Positions 54,698 through 64,000 of a DNA stretch of 64,000 nucleotides are shown here, in pieces. The notes beneath the pieces are model-generated. The model saw only the letters and a program-made list of their open reading frames with translations, was not told where the DNA came from and ran no database searches. Each line of letters begins with the position of its first letter. Position 1 is the stretch's first letter. Position numbers and translations under genes: made by a program. Source of the stretch: Gammaproteobacteria bacterium. GTDB lineage: Bacteria; Pseudomonadota; Gammaproteobacteria; Eutrophobiales; Eutrophobiaceae. The stretch covers positions 1-64,000 of the forward strand of contig QKIY01000035.1 in assembly GCA_003250975.1 (NCBI GenBank), given 5' to 3'.

Positions 54698-56059
54698 TTG
54701 AGGACTGCCGTTATTACTCGGGAACGAAAGTATTTTGGTACTGACGGGATCCGCGGTTGTGTCGGGGAACCTCCTATCACCCCTGATTTTGTCATGAAAC
54801 TCGGCTGGGCCGCTGGTCGGATACTCGCTGACCGTGAAAAAGGGCCAGTGATGATCGGCAAGGACACGCGGGTCTCCGGCTATATGTTTGAATCAGCTCT
54901 AGAGGCAGGCCTCTCTGCTGCCGGAGTTGATATCCGTCTCCTGGGGCCCATGCCAACACCTGGGATCGCCTTTCTGGCCAAGAACACCCGAGCCCAGGCC
55001 GGGATCGTCATCAGCGCCTCACACAATCCCTTTCAGGACAATGGCATCAAGTTCTTTTCCGGTGAAGGGAAAAAGCTGCCTGATGAGGTTGAGCTCGCGA
55101 TCGAGCAGGAACTTGAAAAACCCCTGCAAGTCGTTAGCCCGGACAAACTGGGTAAGGTCAAACGTATTGTGGATGCCCCCCGACGTTATATTGAATTCTG
55201 TAAGAGTTGCATTGACCCCGCCGTCAACCTCAGGGGAATGAAACTCGTCATCGATTGTGCCCACGGGGCAACCTATCATATTGCGCCCCCTCTCTTCGAG
55301 GAACTGGGAGCAGAGGTGATCACCCTGGGCGTCAGGCCTGACGGTTTTAATATCAACCAGGACGTAGGCGCCACCTCTCCTGAGGCCCTGCATAAAAAGG
55401 TCATGGAAACCGGTGCAGACCTCGGCATCGCCTTTGATGGGGATGGCGATCGCGTCATCATGATCGATAACCATGGTGAGATCGTGGACGGTGATGACAT
55501 ATTGTTTATTATCGCGCGAGAAAACCTGACCAACATTAACGGTGCCGTGGTTGGAACCTTGATGAGCAACCTGGGCCTAGAGAAAGCCATCAATGGTCTG
55601 CAGCTCGATTTCCTGCGCTCCCAGGTCGGTGATCGCTATATCATGGAAATGCTTTACCAGAAGCACCTGGTATTGGGAGGCGAAACCTCTGGGCACATTA
55701 TCAACCTGAAAAAGACCACCACGGGTGACGGGATCGTTACGGCTCTGGAGGTCATGGAGGCCATCGTTCATTCGAGCAAGACCTTGCATGAACTCAGGCA
55801 GGGGGTTACCAAATACCCGCAGAAGATGATCAATGTCCGGGTCGCACAACGTGTCGATCCCTTTCAGTTAAACGGCGTCCCCGATGCCGTTAGGCAGGCC
55901 GAGCAGGAACTGGGTGATCGGGGCCGTATCCTGATCCGCACTTCAGGGACCGAGCCCCTGATCCGGGTGATGGTCGAGGGCGAGGAGGCCAGTCAGGTTG
56001 ATCAACTCGCCGGCAAGCTTGCAGCAGAGATTGAAACAGCCATCAACCACGCCGGTTAG
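54698..56059 (+). CDS. glmM: Phosphoglucosamine mutase
   Basis: GlmM interconverts glucosamine-6-phosphate and glucosamine-1-phosphate for peptidoglycan and LPS. The 453-residue product has RKYFGTDGIRG, the phosphoserine loop ISASHNPFQDNGIK, the metal loop FDGDGDRV and the C-terminal RTSGTEPLIRVM. The start is probably TTG 54698; no ATG or ribosome site is found near the family-conserved N-terminus. In many relatives folP lies between ftsH and glmM; here it does not. Confidence 0.96.
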   Translation: MRTAVITRERKYFGTDGIRGCVGEPPITPDFVMKLGWAAGRILADREKGPVMIGKDTRVSGYMFESALEAGLSAAGVDIRLLGPMPTPGIAFLAKNTRAQAGIVISASHNPFQDNGIKFFSGEGKKLPDEVELAIEQELEKPLQVVSPDKLGKVKRIVDAPRRYIEFCKSCIDPAVNLRGMKLVIDCAHGATYHIAPPLFEELGAEVITLGVRPDGFNINQDVGATSPEALHKKVMETGADLGIAFDGDGDRVIMIDNHGEIVDGDDILFIIARENLTNINGAVVGTLMSNLGLEKAINGLQLDFLRSQVGDRYIMEMLYQKHLVLGGETSGHIINLKKTTTGDGIVTALEVMEAIVHSSKTLHELRQGVTKYPQKMINVRVAQRVDPFQLNGVPDAVRQAEQELGDRGRILIRTSGTEPLIRVMVEGEEASQVDQLAGKLAAEIETAINHAG

Positions 56060-56096
56060 ACACACGTCGCTGTGCCCCACTTACCTGTCTGCGGGA

Positions 56097-56918
56097 TCAG
56101 ATATCACGCAATAATTCGTTGATGCCGACCTTGCCGCGCGTCTTTTCATCCACCTGTTTGACGATAACCGCACAATAGAGGCTGTATTTGCCGTCCTTGG
56201 AAGGCAGGTTGCCCGAGACCACCACCGAGCCCGGCGGGATCCGGCCGTAGCTTATTTCTCCGGTATCACGATTGTAGATGCGGGTACTCTGGCCGATATA
56301 AACACCCATGGAGATCACGGAGCCCTCGCCGACGATGACACCTTCAACCACCTCGGATCGGGCGCCGATGAAGCAATTGTCCTCTATGATCGTGGGATTG
56401 GCCTGCAGGGGTTCCAGTACGCCACCTATACCCACGCCGCCGGAGAGGTGGACATTTTTACCTATCTGGGCGCAGGAACCGACGGTGGCCCAGGTGTCGA
56501 CCATGGTGCCCGAGTCCACGTAGGCTCCGATATTTACGTAACTGGGCATCATAACCACGTTGGGCGCGATGTAACAACCGCGACGAGCTGTTGCAGGAGG
56601 CACAATACGTGCGCCAATTGCATCAAAAGCAGCCTTGTCCATGCCGGTGAACTTGCAGGGCACCTTGTCGTAATAATTGGTAAACCCGCCATTAATAACA
56701 CGGTTCCCCTCAAGCAGAAAGGACAGCAAAACAGCCTTTTTCAGCCACTGATTCACAACCCAGTCACCTTCTTTTTTTTCTGCGACCCGCAGAGTGCCAC
56801 TGTCCAATCCGTGCAGGACCTCTGCGACGGCGTCTTTCAATTCCTGGCTGGCATTGGCCGGGCTGAGTTTGCCCCGATTTTCAAAATGCTCATTAATAAG
56901 GCTTTCAAGCTGACTCAT
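56097..56918 (-). CDS. dapD: 2,3,4,5-tetrahydropyridine-2,6-dicarboxylate N-succinyltransferase
   Basis: DapD succinylates tetrahydrodipicolinate in the lysine pathway using succinyl-CoA. The 273-residue product has the left-handed beta-helix repeats ([40 protein letters not shown]) and the substrate-binding [13 protein letters not shown] segment. It lies one base after dapC on the minus strand, so the two form an operon. It belongs to the succinylase branch, matching dapC. Confidence 0.97.
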   Translation of the reverse strand: MSQLESLINEHFENRGKLSPANASQELKDAVAEVLHGLDSGTLRVAEKKEGDWVVNQWLKKAVLLSFLLEGNRVINGGFTNYYDKVPCKFTGMDKAAFDAIGARIVPPATARRGCYIAPNVVMMPSYVNIGAYVDSGTMVDTWATVGSCAQIGKNVHLSGGVGIGGVLEPLQANPTIIEDNCFIGARSEVVEGVIVGEGSVISMGVYIGQSTRIYNRDTGEISYGRIPPGSVVVSGNLPSKDGKYSLYCAVIVKQVDEKTRGKVGINELLRDI

Positions 56919-56919
56919 A

Positions 56920-58125
56920 TCATTTTCCTGTTGTTATAAATTCGTGAATTCTTTTGGCGGCCTCGATGCACTCTGCCAGCGGTGCAACCAGCGCGATACG
57001 ACAATGCCGTTCACCCGGGTTTATATCATTTGCAGTGCGTGAAAGGAAACTGCCAGGCAGGACAGTCAGGTTCTGGCTGGCGAACAGGTCACGAACAAAT
57101 GTGACATCGTCGGTACCCGGGATCTCCGGCCAGAGGTAGAAACTTGCGTCAGGCCGATGGACATTGAGGACGGGGGAAAGTATCTCCAGGGCGGCATCAA
57201 ATTTTTCACGGTATAGCCGCCGGTTTTCCTGCACATGGTCCTCGTCCTGCCAGGCAACTAGGCTGGCTGCTTGGGTGTAGAGTGGCATGGCGCAGCCATG
57301 GTAGGTTCGGTACCTGAAAAACTGCTCAATCAGCGTCTTGTCGCCGGCGACAAATCCGGAGCGCATCCCCGGGACATTGGAGCGTTTGGAAAGGCTGTGG
57401 AAGACCATGCAACGGCGGTAATCATCGCGCCCCGCCTCTGCGGCCGCCTGTAACAGTCCAACGGGCGGGTTGGCTTCATCCAGGTAAATCTCCGAGTAAC
57501 ATTCGTCCGCGGCGATAACAAAGTCATACTGATCGGCGAATTCAATCAAGGTCTGTAGTGATTCACTGTCGATAACCGCGCCGGTGGGGTTGCCCGGAGA
57601 ACAGAGGTAGATCAGCTGGCAGCGTTTCCAGATGTACTCTGGTACGGAGGAGAAATCGGGCAGGAAGCGGCCGGCCCTGTCACAGTTCAGGAAATAGGGA
57701 ACCGCCCCCGCCAGCAATGCGGCCCCTTCATAGATCTGGTAAAACGGGTTGGGTGATACCACGATGGCATCGTCACTGCTGCTGTCAACTATACATTGGG
57801 CAAAGGCAAACAGGGCCTCCCGGGTACCGTTAACAGGCAGGATATGCTGATCATATTTCAAGCTGTCCGGCGGCAGCTTGAAACGCCTGCAAAGCCAGTC
57901 CGCGATAGCCTGTCGTAGTGGATCAATGCCGCGGGTCTTCGGGTAAACTGCTGCACCGGCCAGTTGCTGTCTTAGGACTTCAAGGATGAACTCCGGGGTT
58001 TCATGTTTGGGTTCGCCGATGGACAGGTCAATCGCCGGCTTGTCAGAGATGGGAAGGATGCCCTCCTTAATCCGGGCAAGCTTTTCGAAAGGGTAGGGCT
58101 GTAGCAGATCCAGTCCGGGATTCAT
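56920..58125 (-). CDS. dapC: Succinyldiaminopimelate aminotransferase
   Basis: DapC transaminates N-succinyl-2-amino-6-ketopimelate with glutamate, using pyridoxal phosphate. The 401-residue class I/II aminotransferase has [13 protein letters not shown], the PLP lysine region [15 protein letters not shown] and the NPTGAVI motif. It starts 54 bases from the divergent EamA gene. Together with dapD it completes two steps of the succinylase branch of lysine synthesis. Confidence 0.94.
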   Translation of the reverse strand: MNPGLDLLQPYPFEKLARIKEGILPISDKPAIDLSIGEPKHETPEFILEVLRQQLAGAAVYPKTRGIDPLRQAIADWLCRRFKLPPDSLKYDQHILPVNGTREALFAFAQCIVDSSSDDAIVVSPNPFYQIYEGAALLAGAVPYFLNCDRAGRFLPDFSSVPEYIWKRCQLIYLCSPGNPTGAVIDSESLQTLIEFADQYDFVIAADECYSEIYLDEANPPVGLLQAAAEAGRDDYRRCMVFHSLSKRSNVPGMRSGFVAGDKTLIEQFFRYRTYHGCAMPLYTQAASLVAWQDEDHVQENRRLYREKFDAALEILSPVLNVHRPDASFYLWPEIPGTDDVTFVRDLFASQNLTVLPGSFLSRTANDINPGERHCRIALVAPLAECIEAAKRIHEFITTGK

Positions 58126-58179
58126 GTCTGTATTTTTTTAATTATTCAAAAACGGGCTCGTAGTATAGGCTATCTGCAC

Positions 58180-59091
58180 ATGCCGACCAAAAATCTCTCT
58201 TCCCTGCTACCCGTCCTGAGTTGCCTTCTAGCCGCCACATTATGGGGGCTTTTCTGGTACCCCTTGAGGTTACTGGAACAGATGGGCGTGCCAGGACTCT
58301 GGGCCTCAGCACTTATCTACCTTGCTGCGTTGTTACCTTTGTTACCCAGGGTATTCCTGCAGCTTCGCGGTTTTGCTTCTCACCCGGGCATGGCGATGCT
58401 GATCGCGCTGGCGGCCGGCTGGGCCAACCTTGGATTTATCCTGGCTGTGCTAGACGGCACGATTGTCAGGGTTCTTCTGTTGTTTTATCTCTCACCTATC
58501 TGGTCGGTTGTGATGGGCTGCCTGTTCCTGAAGGAACGGCCTTCCATAACTGCCCTGATTTCCGTCTTGCTTGCCCTCTGTGGAGCGGGCATCATGCTTT
58601 GGCAGCCCGGTCTGGAGATTCCCGTTTTGACTGACCGTGCCGATGTCTATGCTATTACCGCCGGCTTTGCTTTTTCCGTGCTGAACATTTGTGTCCGCCG
58701 GACAGGTGATATCCCGATGATACTGAAAATGGTTCCCGCCTGCACTGGTGTGATACTACTTTCAGGACTGTGTATTGCAGGCTTGCAGCCTGCCATGCCG
58801 GTAATCAATGCCATGTCACTATTTCTGATCCTGGCCACAGGCAGCATCGGGATGTTGCTGATGACCTACACCGCGCAATATGGTGTAACGCACCTGCCGG
58901 TCCATCGTTCAGCGGTGATCTTTCTCTTCGAGATCGTTGCCGGGGCGGTATCCGCCATGTTGTTGACAGACGAAGTGGTCACCTTCAGAGAATGGGCCGG
59001 CGGATTACTGGTCATCATTGCTGCATGGATGACTGCAAACGAGGCGATGGATGATACCGGCACAATCACGCTCAGTCGAAGTAAGACATAA
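58180..59091 (+). CDS. EamA/DMT-superfamily transporter
   Basis: The 303-residue membrane protein has ten hydrophobic helices arranged as two EamA repeats. The second starts near residue 160 (FAFSVLNICVRR) and the first repeat contains ATLWGLFWYPLRLL. Such transporters export amino acids or metabolites; the substrate cannot be assigned. It lies between the dap operon (divergent) and leuB on the same strand. Confidence 0.88.
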   Translation: MPTKNLSSLLPVLSCLLAATLWGLFWYPLRLLEQMGVPGLWASALIYLAALLPLLPRVFLQLRGFASHPGMAMLIALAAGWANLGFILAVLDGTIVRVLLLFYLSPIWSVVMGCLFLKERPSITALISVLLALCGAGIMLWQPGLEIPVLTDRADVYAITAGFAFSVLNICVRRTGDIPMILKMVPACTGVILLSGLCIAGLQPAMPVINAMSLFLILATGSIGMLLMTYTAQYGVTHLPVHRSAVIFLFEIVAGAVSAMLLTDEVVTFREWAGGLLVIIAAWMTANEAMDDTGTITLSRSKT

Positions 59092-59151
59092 GTTGATGTA
59101 TGCTGTGCAACCTTTTTTAGTATTCATCATCCATTGAAAGCAGGTAGCAGA

Positions 59152-60234
59152 GTGACTGGTAAAATTTTGGTATTACCCGGTGACGGAATTGGTCCCGAGA
59201 TTGTCACGGAAGCGGAAAAAGTGATACAAGCCCTCATCGGGCGGCATGGCCTCAAGGTAGAGATTGAACACGGCCTCATTGGTGGCAGTGCCGTTGATGC
59301 CACGGGCAAACCGTTGCCGGATGAGACGCTCGAAAAAGCCAGGGCTTCTAATGCTGTACTCCTTGGCGCAGTGGGCGGTCCGAAATGGGAGACAATTGAA
59401 CGCACGATCAGGCCTGAGCGTGGTTTGCTAGCCATCCGTGCCGGGATGGGACTCTATGCCAACCTGCGGCCAGCCCTGCTCTATGATGCCTTGGCAGGCG
59501 CATCGACCCTGAAGCCCGAGGTTGTGGCCGATCTGGATATCATGATCGTGCGCGAACTGACAGGCGGTATATATTTTGGCGAACCACGGGGAATTCGTAA
59601 TACGGCCAATGGACACCGGGAAGGTTATAATACCCTGGTTTATAATGAAACCGAGATCCAACGCATTGCCGAGATGGCCTTCAAGGTGGCACAGAAACGG
59701 GCTGGCAGGGTCTGCTCGGTTGATAAGGCCAATGTGCTTGAGGCAACCGAATTATGGCGTGAGGTAGTCACCGAGGTGGCGTCAGGTTATCCTGACGTCA
59801 GCCTGCAGCACATGTATGTCGATAACGCGGCCATGCAGCTTGTTCGCGATCCAAAGCAGTTCGATGTCATTGTGACGACGAATATGTTTGGCGATATCCT
59901 TTCTGATCTCGCCTCCATGCTTACCGGTTCCATCGGCATGTTGCCTTCGGCCTCTATTAATCAGTCCGGTCAGGGACTGTATGAACCCATACATGGATCT
60001 GCGCCTGATATTGCCGGGCAAAACAAGGCGAACCCTTTGGCGACGATCCTGTCTGTAGCCATGTTATTACGTTATTCACTGAATGAGGAAACACAGGCCC
60101 GGCGGGTAGAAAGCGCTGTGCAGCAGGTGCTGACCAATGGCCTGCGTACTGCAGATATTTACAGCAAGGGGACGCAGATCGTGTCCACAGCGGAGATGGG
60201 CGATGCTGTTATCACGGCCCTGAATGAATGTTGA
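59152..60234 (+). CDS. leuB: 3-isopropylmalate dehydrogenase
   Basis: LeuB oxidises and decarboxylates 3-isopropylmalate with NAD+ in leucine synthesis. The 360-residue product has [12 protein letters not shown], the substrate-binding [22 protein letters not shown], and [16 protein letters not shown] near the C-terminus. The start GTG 59152 ([12 protein letters not shown]) fits the family better than the TTG six codons upstream. leuC and leuD are not in the window; the preceding gene is a transporter, so the usual leuCDB order is not seen. Confidence 0.97.
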   Translation: MTGKILVLPGDGIGPEIVTEAEKVIQALIGRHGLKVEIEHGLIGGSAVDATGKPLPDETLEKARASNAVLLGAVGGPKWETIERTIRPERGLLAIRAGMGLYANLRPALLYDALAGASTLKPEVVADLDIMIVRELTGGIYFGEPRGIRNTANGHREGYNTLVYNETEIQRIAEMAFKVAQKRAGRVCSVDKANVLEATELWREVVTEVASGYPDVSLQHMYVDNAAMQLVRDPKQFDVIVTTNMFGDILSDLASMLTGSIGMLPSASINQSGQGLYEPIHGSAPDIAGQNKANPLATILSVAMLLRYSLNEETQARRVESAVQQVLTNGLRTADIYSKGTQIVSTAEMGDAVITALNEC

Positions 60235-60264
60235 ATTGAAATGTTAAAAAAGTCAGGTCAGTAA

Positions 60265-61290
60265 ATGATGAATAAAAAATTTAATGTAGCTGTTGCAGGA
60301 GCGACAGGTGCTGTTGGCGAAGTCATGCTGTCGATACTCGCCGAGCGTGATTTCCCGGTAAACAAGGTTTATGCCCTGGCGAGTGAGCGATCAGCGGGCA
60401 ATGCTGTGGCGTTTGGCAAACAGGAACTGGTTGTGCAGGACCTGGCATCCTTTGATTTCAAGGATGTGCAATTGGGGCTGTTTTCACCCGGCGCCTCTGT
60501 CTCGAAGATCCATGCCCCACGGGCCGCTGCTGAAGGCTGTATTGTGATCGATAATACCTCCCAGTTCCGTTATGAGAAGGATATCCCTCTCGTTGTCCCT
60601 GAGGTCAACCCGAAGGCAATTGCCGGTTATAAAAACCGTGGCATCATAGCCAACCCGAACTGCTCGACAATCCAGATGGTGGTTGCATTAAAACCGATAT
60701 ATGACGCTGTCGGGATCAGTCGGATCAATGTGTGTACCTATCAGGCCGTATCAGGTACTGGAAAAGAAGCCATTGAAGAATTGGCGGAGCAGACAGCAGC
60801 CTTGTTAAATGGTAAACCGGCGGAATGCAAGGTCTATCCGAAGCAGATCGCATTCAATGTCCTGCCGCATATCGACGTCTTCCAGGATAATGGTTATACC
60901 AAGGAAGAAATGAAAATGGTCTGGGAGACGCGCAAAATACTGGGTGATGAATCCATCCAGGTAAACCCGACAACAGTCAGGGTCCCGGTATTCTACGGAC
61001 ATTCAGAGGCCGTCCATATTGAAACAAAAGAGAAACTCACTGCTGCAGATGCCCGGCGCCTGCTTCTGGATTTTCCTGGAATTGTCGTAATGGATGAACG
61101 GGCTGACGGAGGTTACCCAACAGCGGTTACCGAGGCCTCAGGCCAGGATCCGGTCTATGTGGGGCGCATACGTGAAGATATTTCGCATCCCTACGGACTG
61201 AACATGTGGGTTGTATCAGACAACATTCGCAAGGGCGCTGCACTAAATAGTATCCAAATTGCTGAAATTTTGGTAAAAAGTTATTTATAA
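60265..61290 (+). CDS. asd: Aspartate-semialdehyde dehydrogenase
   Basis: Asd reduces beta-aspartyl phosphate to aspartate semialdehyde with NADPH; it feeds lysine, threonine and methionine synthesis. The 341-residue product has the NADP motif VAGATGAVGEVML, the catalytic Cys in IANPNCSTIQM and the substrate segment RVPVFYGHSEAVHIE. ATG 60265 and 60268 are both possible starts. The asd-fimV order is conserved in many gammaproteobacteria. Confidence 0.97.
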   Translation: MMNKKFNVAVAGATGAVGEVMLSILAERDFPVNKVYALASERSAGNAVAFGKQELVVQDLASFDFKDVQLGLFSPGASVSKIHAPRAAAEGCIVIDNTSQFRYEKDIPLVVPEVNPKAIAGYKNRGIIANPNCSTIQMVVALKPIYDAVGISRINVCTYQAVSGTGKEAIEELAEQTAALLNGKPAECKVYPKQIAFNVLPHIDVFQDNGYTKEEMKMVWETRKILGDESIQVNPTTVRVPVFYGHSEAVHIETKEKLTAADARRLLLDFPGIVVMDERADGGYPTAVTEASGQDPVYVGRIREDISHPYGLNMWVVSDNIRKGAALNSIQIAEILVKSYL

Positions 61291-61593
61291 ACTATAGTTA
61301 AGTAGCTATTGTAAAGGAAGTTCTAGGTTCAGGATGGATGGGCTGTGGCTGTTTTTTGTACAGCTATTGGTTAAAATTTAACCGATATGGTTTGCGATAA
61401 TCCTTTAAATACCTTGGGGTGGTGTGGTGTTTTTTTTAGAGCGATGGATTGTTAACATATTGATAATTGAATATTTTTCAGGGGACTTGTAAGACCGCCC
61501 AGTCAATGCTGCCGGCTTGTTACCCACTTTAAATTTAATTCACCGAAATAGTACCAGGTACAAAATAATCAACCCGATTAGGACATTACAGGA
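61291..61593. other. Intergenic stretch between asd and fimV
   Basis: This 303-base stretch contains a perfect odd palindrome GGTTAAA-A-TTTAACC at 61369-61383. An AT-rich segment (61421-61475) could hold the fimV promoter. No gene or RNA was recognised. Confidence 0.5.
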
Positions 61594-64000
61594 ATGAGAG
61601 CAAGGCTGTTAGTTTACATTTTACTGGCATTTGTCCCTGGCCTGGTCCAGGCTCTCGGTCTGGGTAAACTAGAACTTGATTCCGCCCTGAATCAGCCGTT
61701 TCAAGCCAGGATTACCTTGCTCTCGGCAACAGTTGATGAACTGGACAGTCTGAATGTCCGGCTGGCGGATTCTGAAGCCTTTGAACGGGCCGGCATTCCA
61801 CGTACTGTTATCCTCCAGGAATTGAATTTTGCCGTGAAGGAAACGGAAAGCGGCGGAGATTATATCCGCGTTTACAGTACTGAACCCATACGTGAACCTT
61901 TCCTTAATTTTCTGCTGGAAATTAGTTGGTCCAATGGGCGTTTGTATCGTGAATACACGGTCCTGCTTGATCCACCTGTCTATGCCAACGAAAAGACCCA
62001 GAAGCGGCTTGCCGGAGCAGCTAAGGCTCAGCGTGAGAAAATATCAGCACCACAGCACGCCCCTGAAACGGATGTGCGAGAATTAGAAGATAACCGGGTA
62101 GTTTATCAACCGACATATACACCCCCCAAAAAATATACTGCGCCGACCACTCCTGTACCACCCACTCCAGCACCGGTTACCCAGAGAACATACACCATAG
62201 GTGATGAATACGGTCCGGTGGTGACAGGCGATACCTTATGGTCCCTTGCCAAAAACCTGCGACCAGACACATCAGTGAGTATTCAACAGATGATGTTTGC
62301 GATTCTACGAGCAAACCCGGAAGCATTTAATGACAGCAATATTAACGGGCTGAGGCGTGGTCATGTCCTGAAACTACCGGATATTGACGAAGCGCAGTCT
62401 CTGAGCAAGGCCGAGGCCTTTAACCTGGCGAAGAATCAGAATGAATTATGGGCAGAGGCCCGTTCCGCTGTTGCCGCAGCAGCCCCGCAACGGTCTGAAG
62501 GTAAGGCAACCAGTGAGGAAACTGTTGAAGAAGTGGAAACCACGGCTGCAGAAACGGCAACGGGCGGGGAAGCAACTGTAACTCAAGAAGGTCAACCTGA
62601 ATTGCGATTGGTAACACCTGGTCAAGACGGCGAGGGTGCTGGTGACGGAACAGACAGCGAAACGGAGAATCTTAACCGCGAATTGATCCTGGCGAGGGAG
62701 GAACTGGAAGCAATTAGCCAGGAGAATGCTGAACTCAAGGGCCAGATTTCAGAAACAGAAGCCATCATAGATGACATGAAGCGTCTCATCACCCTTAAGG
62801 AAGAGGAATTAGCCATGTTACAGCAACAGGTTGCAATGGCATCTGCAGAGGCGGAAGCCCAGGCAATGCCCGAATCTGAATCTGCTGAGGCCGGGCCGGT
62901 TTCTGAAATGGAGCATGAGTCAGATGAATCTGCTGCCAGTACGGAAAATGAATCTGTAGATGAGGGTACTACAGAGGCAGCAGGAACGGCCAATGAGGGT
63001 GGTTTTATTTCATTTATTCCGGAATTTTTCAGGAACATCACTTTTCCCGACTGGCTGAAAAACATTCCGGAGACGCTGAAAGGAATTCTGGAAACACTGA
63101 AAGGAATCCCGGAAACACTGAAAAACAGTTCTGGGACGCTGGATGGCATCGTCGACACATTGAAAAACAATCTGCCTTATGCCGGTGGCGGCATTGTTGC
63201 CTTTTTGTTGCTGGTTTTGCTAGTTGTCAGGAGGCGTCGTGCCGGTGCTCCCGCAAAGGCAGCTGCCGAAAGCGGTGCTGCTGAAGAGGTCATTGAAGCT
63301 GTAGATGACACAGACCTGGGACAGGAAATCGAGGAATCCGAGGCGGTCACTGCTTTGCCGGAAGGTATGGCTGATGACGATCTTGAGTTACCCGAGCCGG
63401 ACGAGGGATTTATTGACGAGCTCAATGATGAAGATACCCAGATGGCTGCAACCGCATCCCTTGCCGCGGAGGAAAAGGAAGAAGTCGAGGAAGAAGACCC
63501 CCTGGCAGATGTGAACGTCTATTTGGCCTATGAAGATTTTGATCAGGCTGAGGAAGTCGTCAGAAACGCTATTGAAAAAGAACCGGACAATCTTGAGTAC
63601 CGTACCAAGCTTCTCGAAGTCTATTATGCAGCAGGTAACAAGAAAGCCTATGAAGATGCAGCACGGGTACTGCATAACATGGTTGACGGTAAGGGTGATT
63701 ACTGGAGCATGGCTCAGGCAATGTGGCAGGAAATATCACCTAACCGCGAACTCTTTGCCGAGCCGGTAGCAGGCGAAGAAGAGGATGAAGTAAAGTCGAA
63801 TACTGGAGGGGGTATTGTTAATATTGCCGGCGATGGTGAAGCAACAGAACCGGCCCCACTGGATTTTGATCTGGACGTAACGGCCAGCCCACAGACCGCG
63901 GAAGATGAAGATGAGGTCCTAAATATTTCTTCAGACGAGGAAGATATACTGGATGTAACTTCCGGAACATCATCAGGAACGATTGCTGGCGACGATGAAG
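61594..64000 (+). CDS. fimV: FimV-like pole-organising protein, partial at right edge
   Basis: The gene is open to the end of the window (802 codons present). The product has a signal peptide (cleavage near VQA, residue 20), the FimV N-terminal domain (LGLGKLELDSALNQPFQARI), and a LysM-like region around residues 199-265 (GDTLWSLAKNLRP). Then follow a coiled coil (about 357-414), five GIPETLK-type heptads (490-524), one membrane helix (about 530-548) and a long acidic cytoplasmic part with TPR-like helices. FimV organises cell poles and type IV pili and binds peptidoglycan. asd lies upstream, as usual. Confidence 0.93.
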   Translation, partial: MRARLLVYILLAFVPGLVQALGLGKLELDSALNQPFQARITLLSATVDELDSLNVRLADSEAFERAGIPRTVILQELNFAVKETESGGDYIRVYSTEPIREPFLNFLLEISWSNGRLYREYTVLLDPPVYANEKTQKRLAGAAKAQREKISAPQHAPETDVRELEDNRVVYQPTYTPPKKYTAPTTPVPPTPAPVTQRTYTIGDEYGPVVTGDTLWSLAKNLRPDTSVSIQQMMFAILRANPEAFNDSNINGLRRGHVLKLPDIDEAQSLSKAEAFNLAKNQNELWAEARSAVAAAAPQRSEGKATSEETVEEVETTAAETATGGEATVTQEGQPELRLVTPGQDGEGAGDGTDSETENLNRELILAREELEAISQENAELKGQISETEAIIDDMKRLITLKEEELAMLQQQVAMASAEAEAQAMPESESAEAGPVSEMEHESDESAASTENESVDEGTTEAAGTANEGGFISFIPEFFRNITFPDWLKNIPETLKGILETLKGIPETLKNSSGTLDGIVDTLKNNLPYAGGGIVAFLLLVLLVVRRRRAGAPAKAAAESGAAEEVIEAVDDTDLGQEIEESEAVTALPEGMADDDLELPEPDEGFIDELNDEDTQMAATASLAAEEKEEVEEEDPLADVNVYLAYEDFDQAEEVVRNAIEKEPDNLEYRTKLLEVYYAAGNKKAYEDAARVLHNMVDGKGDYWSMAQAMWQEISPNRELFAEPVAGEEEDEVKSNTGGGIVNIAGDGEATEPAPLDFDLDVTASPQTAEDEDEVLNISSDEEDILDVTSGTSSGTIAGDDE

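Noticed and set aside
59092-59118. Short GTTG/CAAC pair followed by CTTTTTT before leuB
   Set aside because: Only a 4-bp stem with a 12-base loop; too weak for a terminator or attenuator.

Overview
The window is a gene-dense chromosomal segment of a gammaproteobacterium. Four things point there: the order ssrA, smpB, ratA, rnfH, bamE, fur, recN, nadK, hrcA, grpE, dnaK, dnaJ, dapB; the order carA, carB, greA, rlmE, ftsH, glmM; the pair asd and fimV; and a tmRNA tag reading ANDDNYALAA. Many TTG and GTG starts, several outer-membrane proteins and c-type cytochrome machinery fit a free-living or facultatively anaerobic member of a deep-branching order such as Chromatiales, but the genus cannot be fixed from this sequence. 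No transposase, integrase, CRISPR array or tRNA was recognised.

Region 1 (1-7025) is a Cu(I)/Ag(I) resistance locus: a His/Cys-rich exported protein, CusC-, CusB- and CusA-like efflux proteins, and a DUF2231 membrane protein, followed by a small gene remnant. Region 2 (7026-9110) is a porin plus a dihaem cytochrome c behind three evenly spaced FNR-type boxes, so probably induced at low oxygen. Region 3 (9152-14065, minus strand) holds an unrecognised lipoprotein and membrane-protein pair, a coiled-coil MscS channel and ssrA. Region 4 (14376-27215) is the conserved trans-translation, iron, DNA-repair, heat-shock and lysine block. It carries a CIRCE element before hrcA, a sigma-32-type promoter before dnaK and a perfect 30-bp palindrome between dnaK and dnaJ.

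Region 5 (27216-47088) is an accessory block of about 20 kb between dapB and carA, genes that commonly lie next to each other in related bacteria. It contains a periplasmic beta-propeller, an atypical protein kinase directly abutting a PP2C phosphatase, an unknown protein and a Gre-like factor without the catalytic tip. It also contains a TonB receptor, a Ser/Thr kinase with Sel1 repeats, a CmpX-type channel, DNA polymerase IV, envelope proteins and a tightly overlapped minus-strand operon. That operon encodes a C39-like peptidase, a RimK-type ATP-grasp ligase, a GCS2-type ligase, an N-formylglutamate-amidohydrolase-like protein, a Rieske protein, a GFA-family protein and an esterase. It is the best candidate for an uncharacterised biosynthetic system: two amide-forming ligases and two amide-cleaving enzymes in one transcript, with no recognised substrate.

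Region 6 (47089-64000) returns to core metabolism. It has carAB behind a leader hairpin, greA, rlmE, ftsH, glmM (no folP between the last two), the dapC-dapD lysine operon, an EamA transporter, leuB without leuCD, asd, and the start of fimV, which runs off the right edge.
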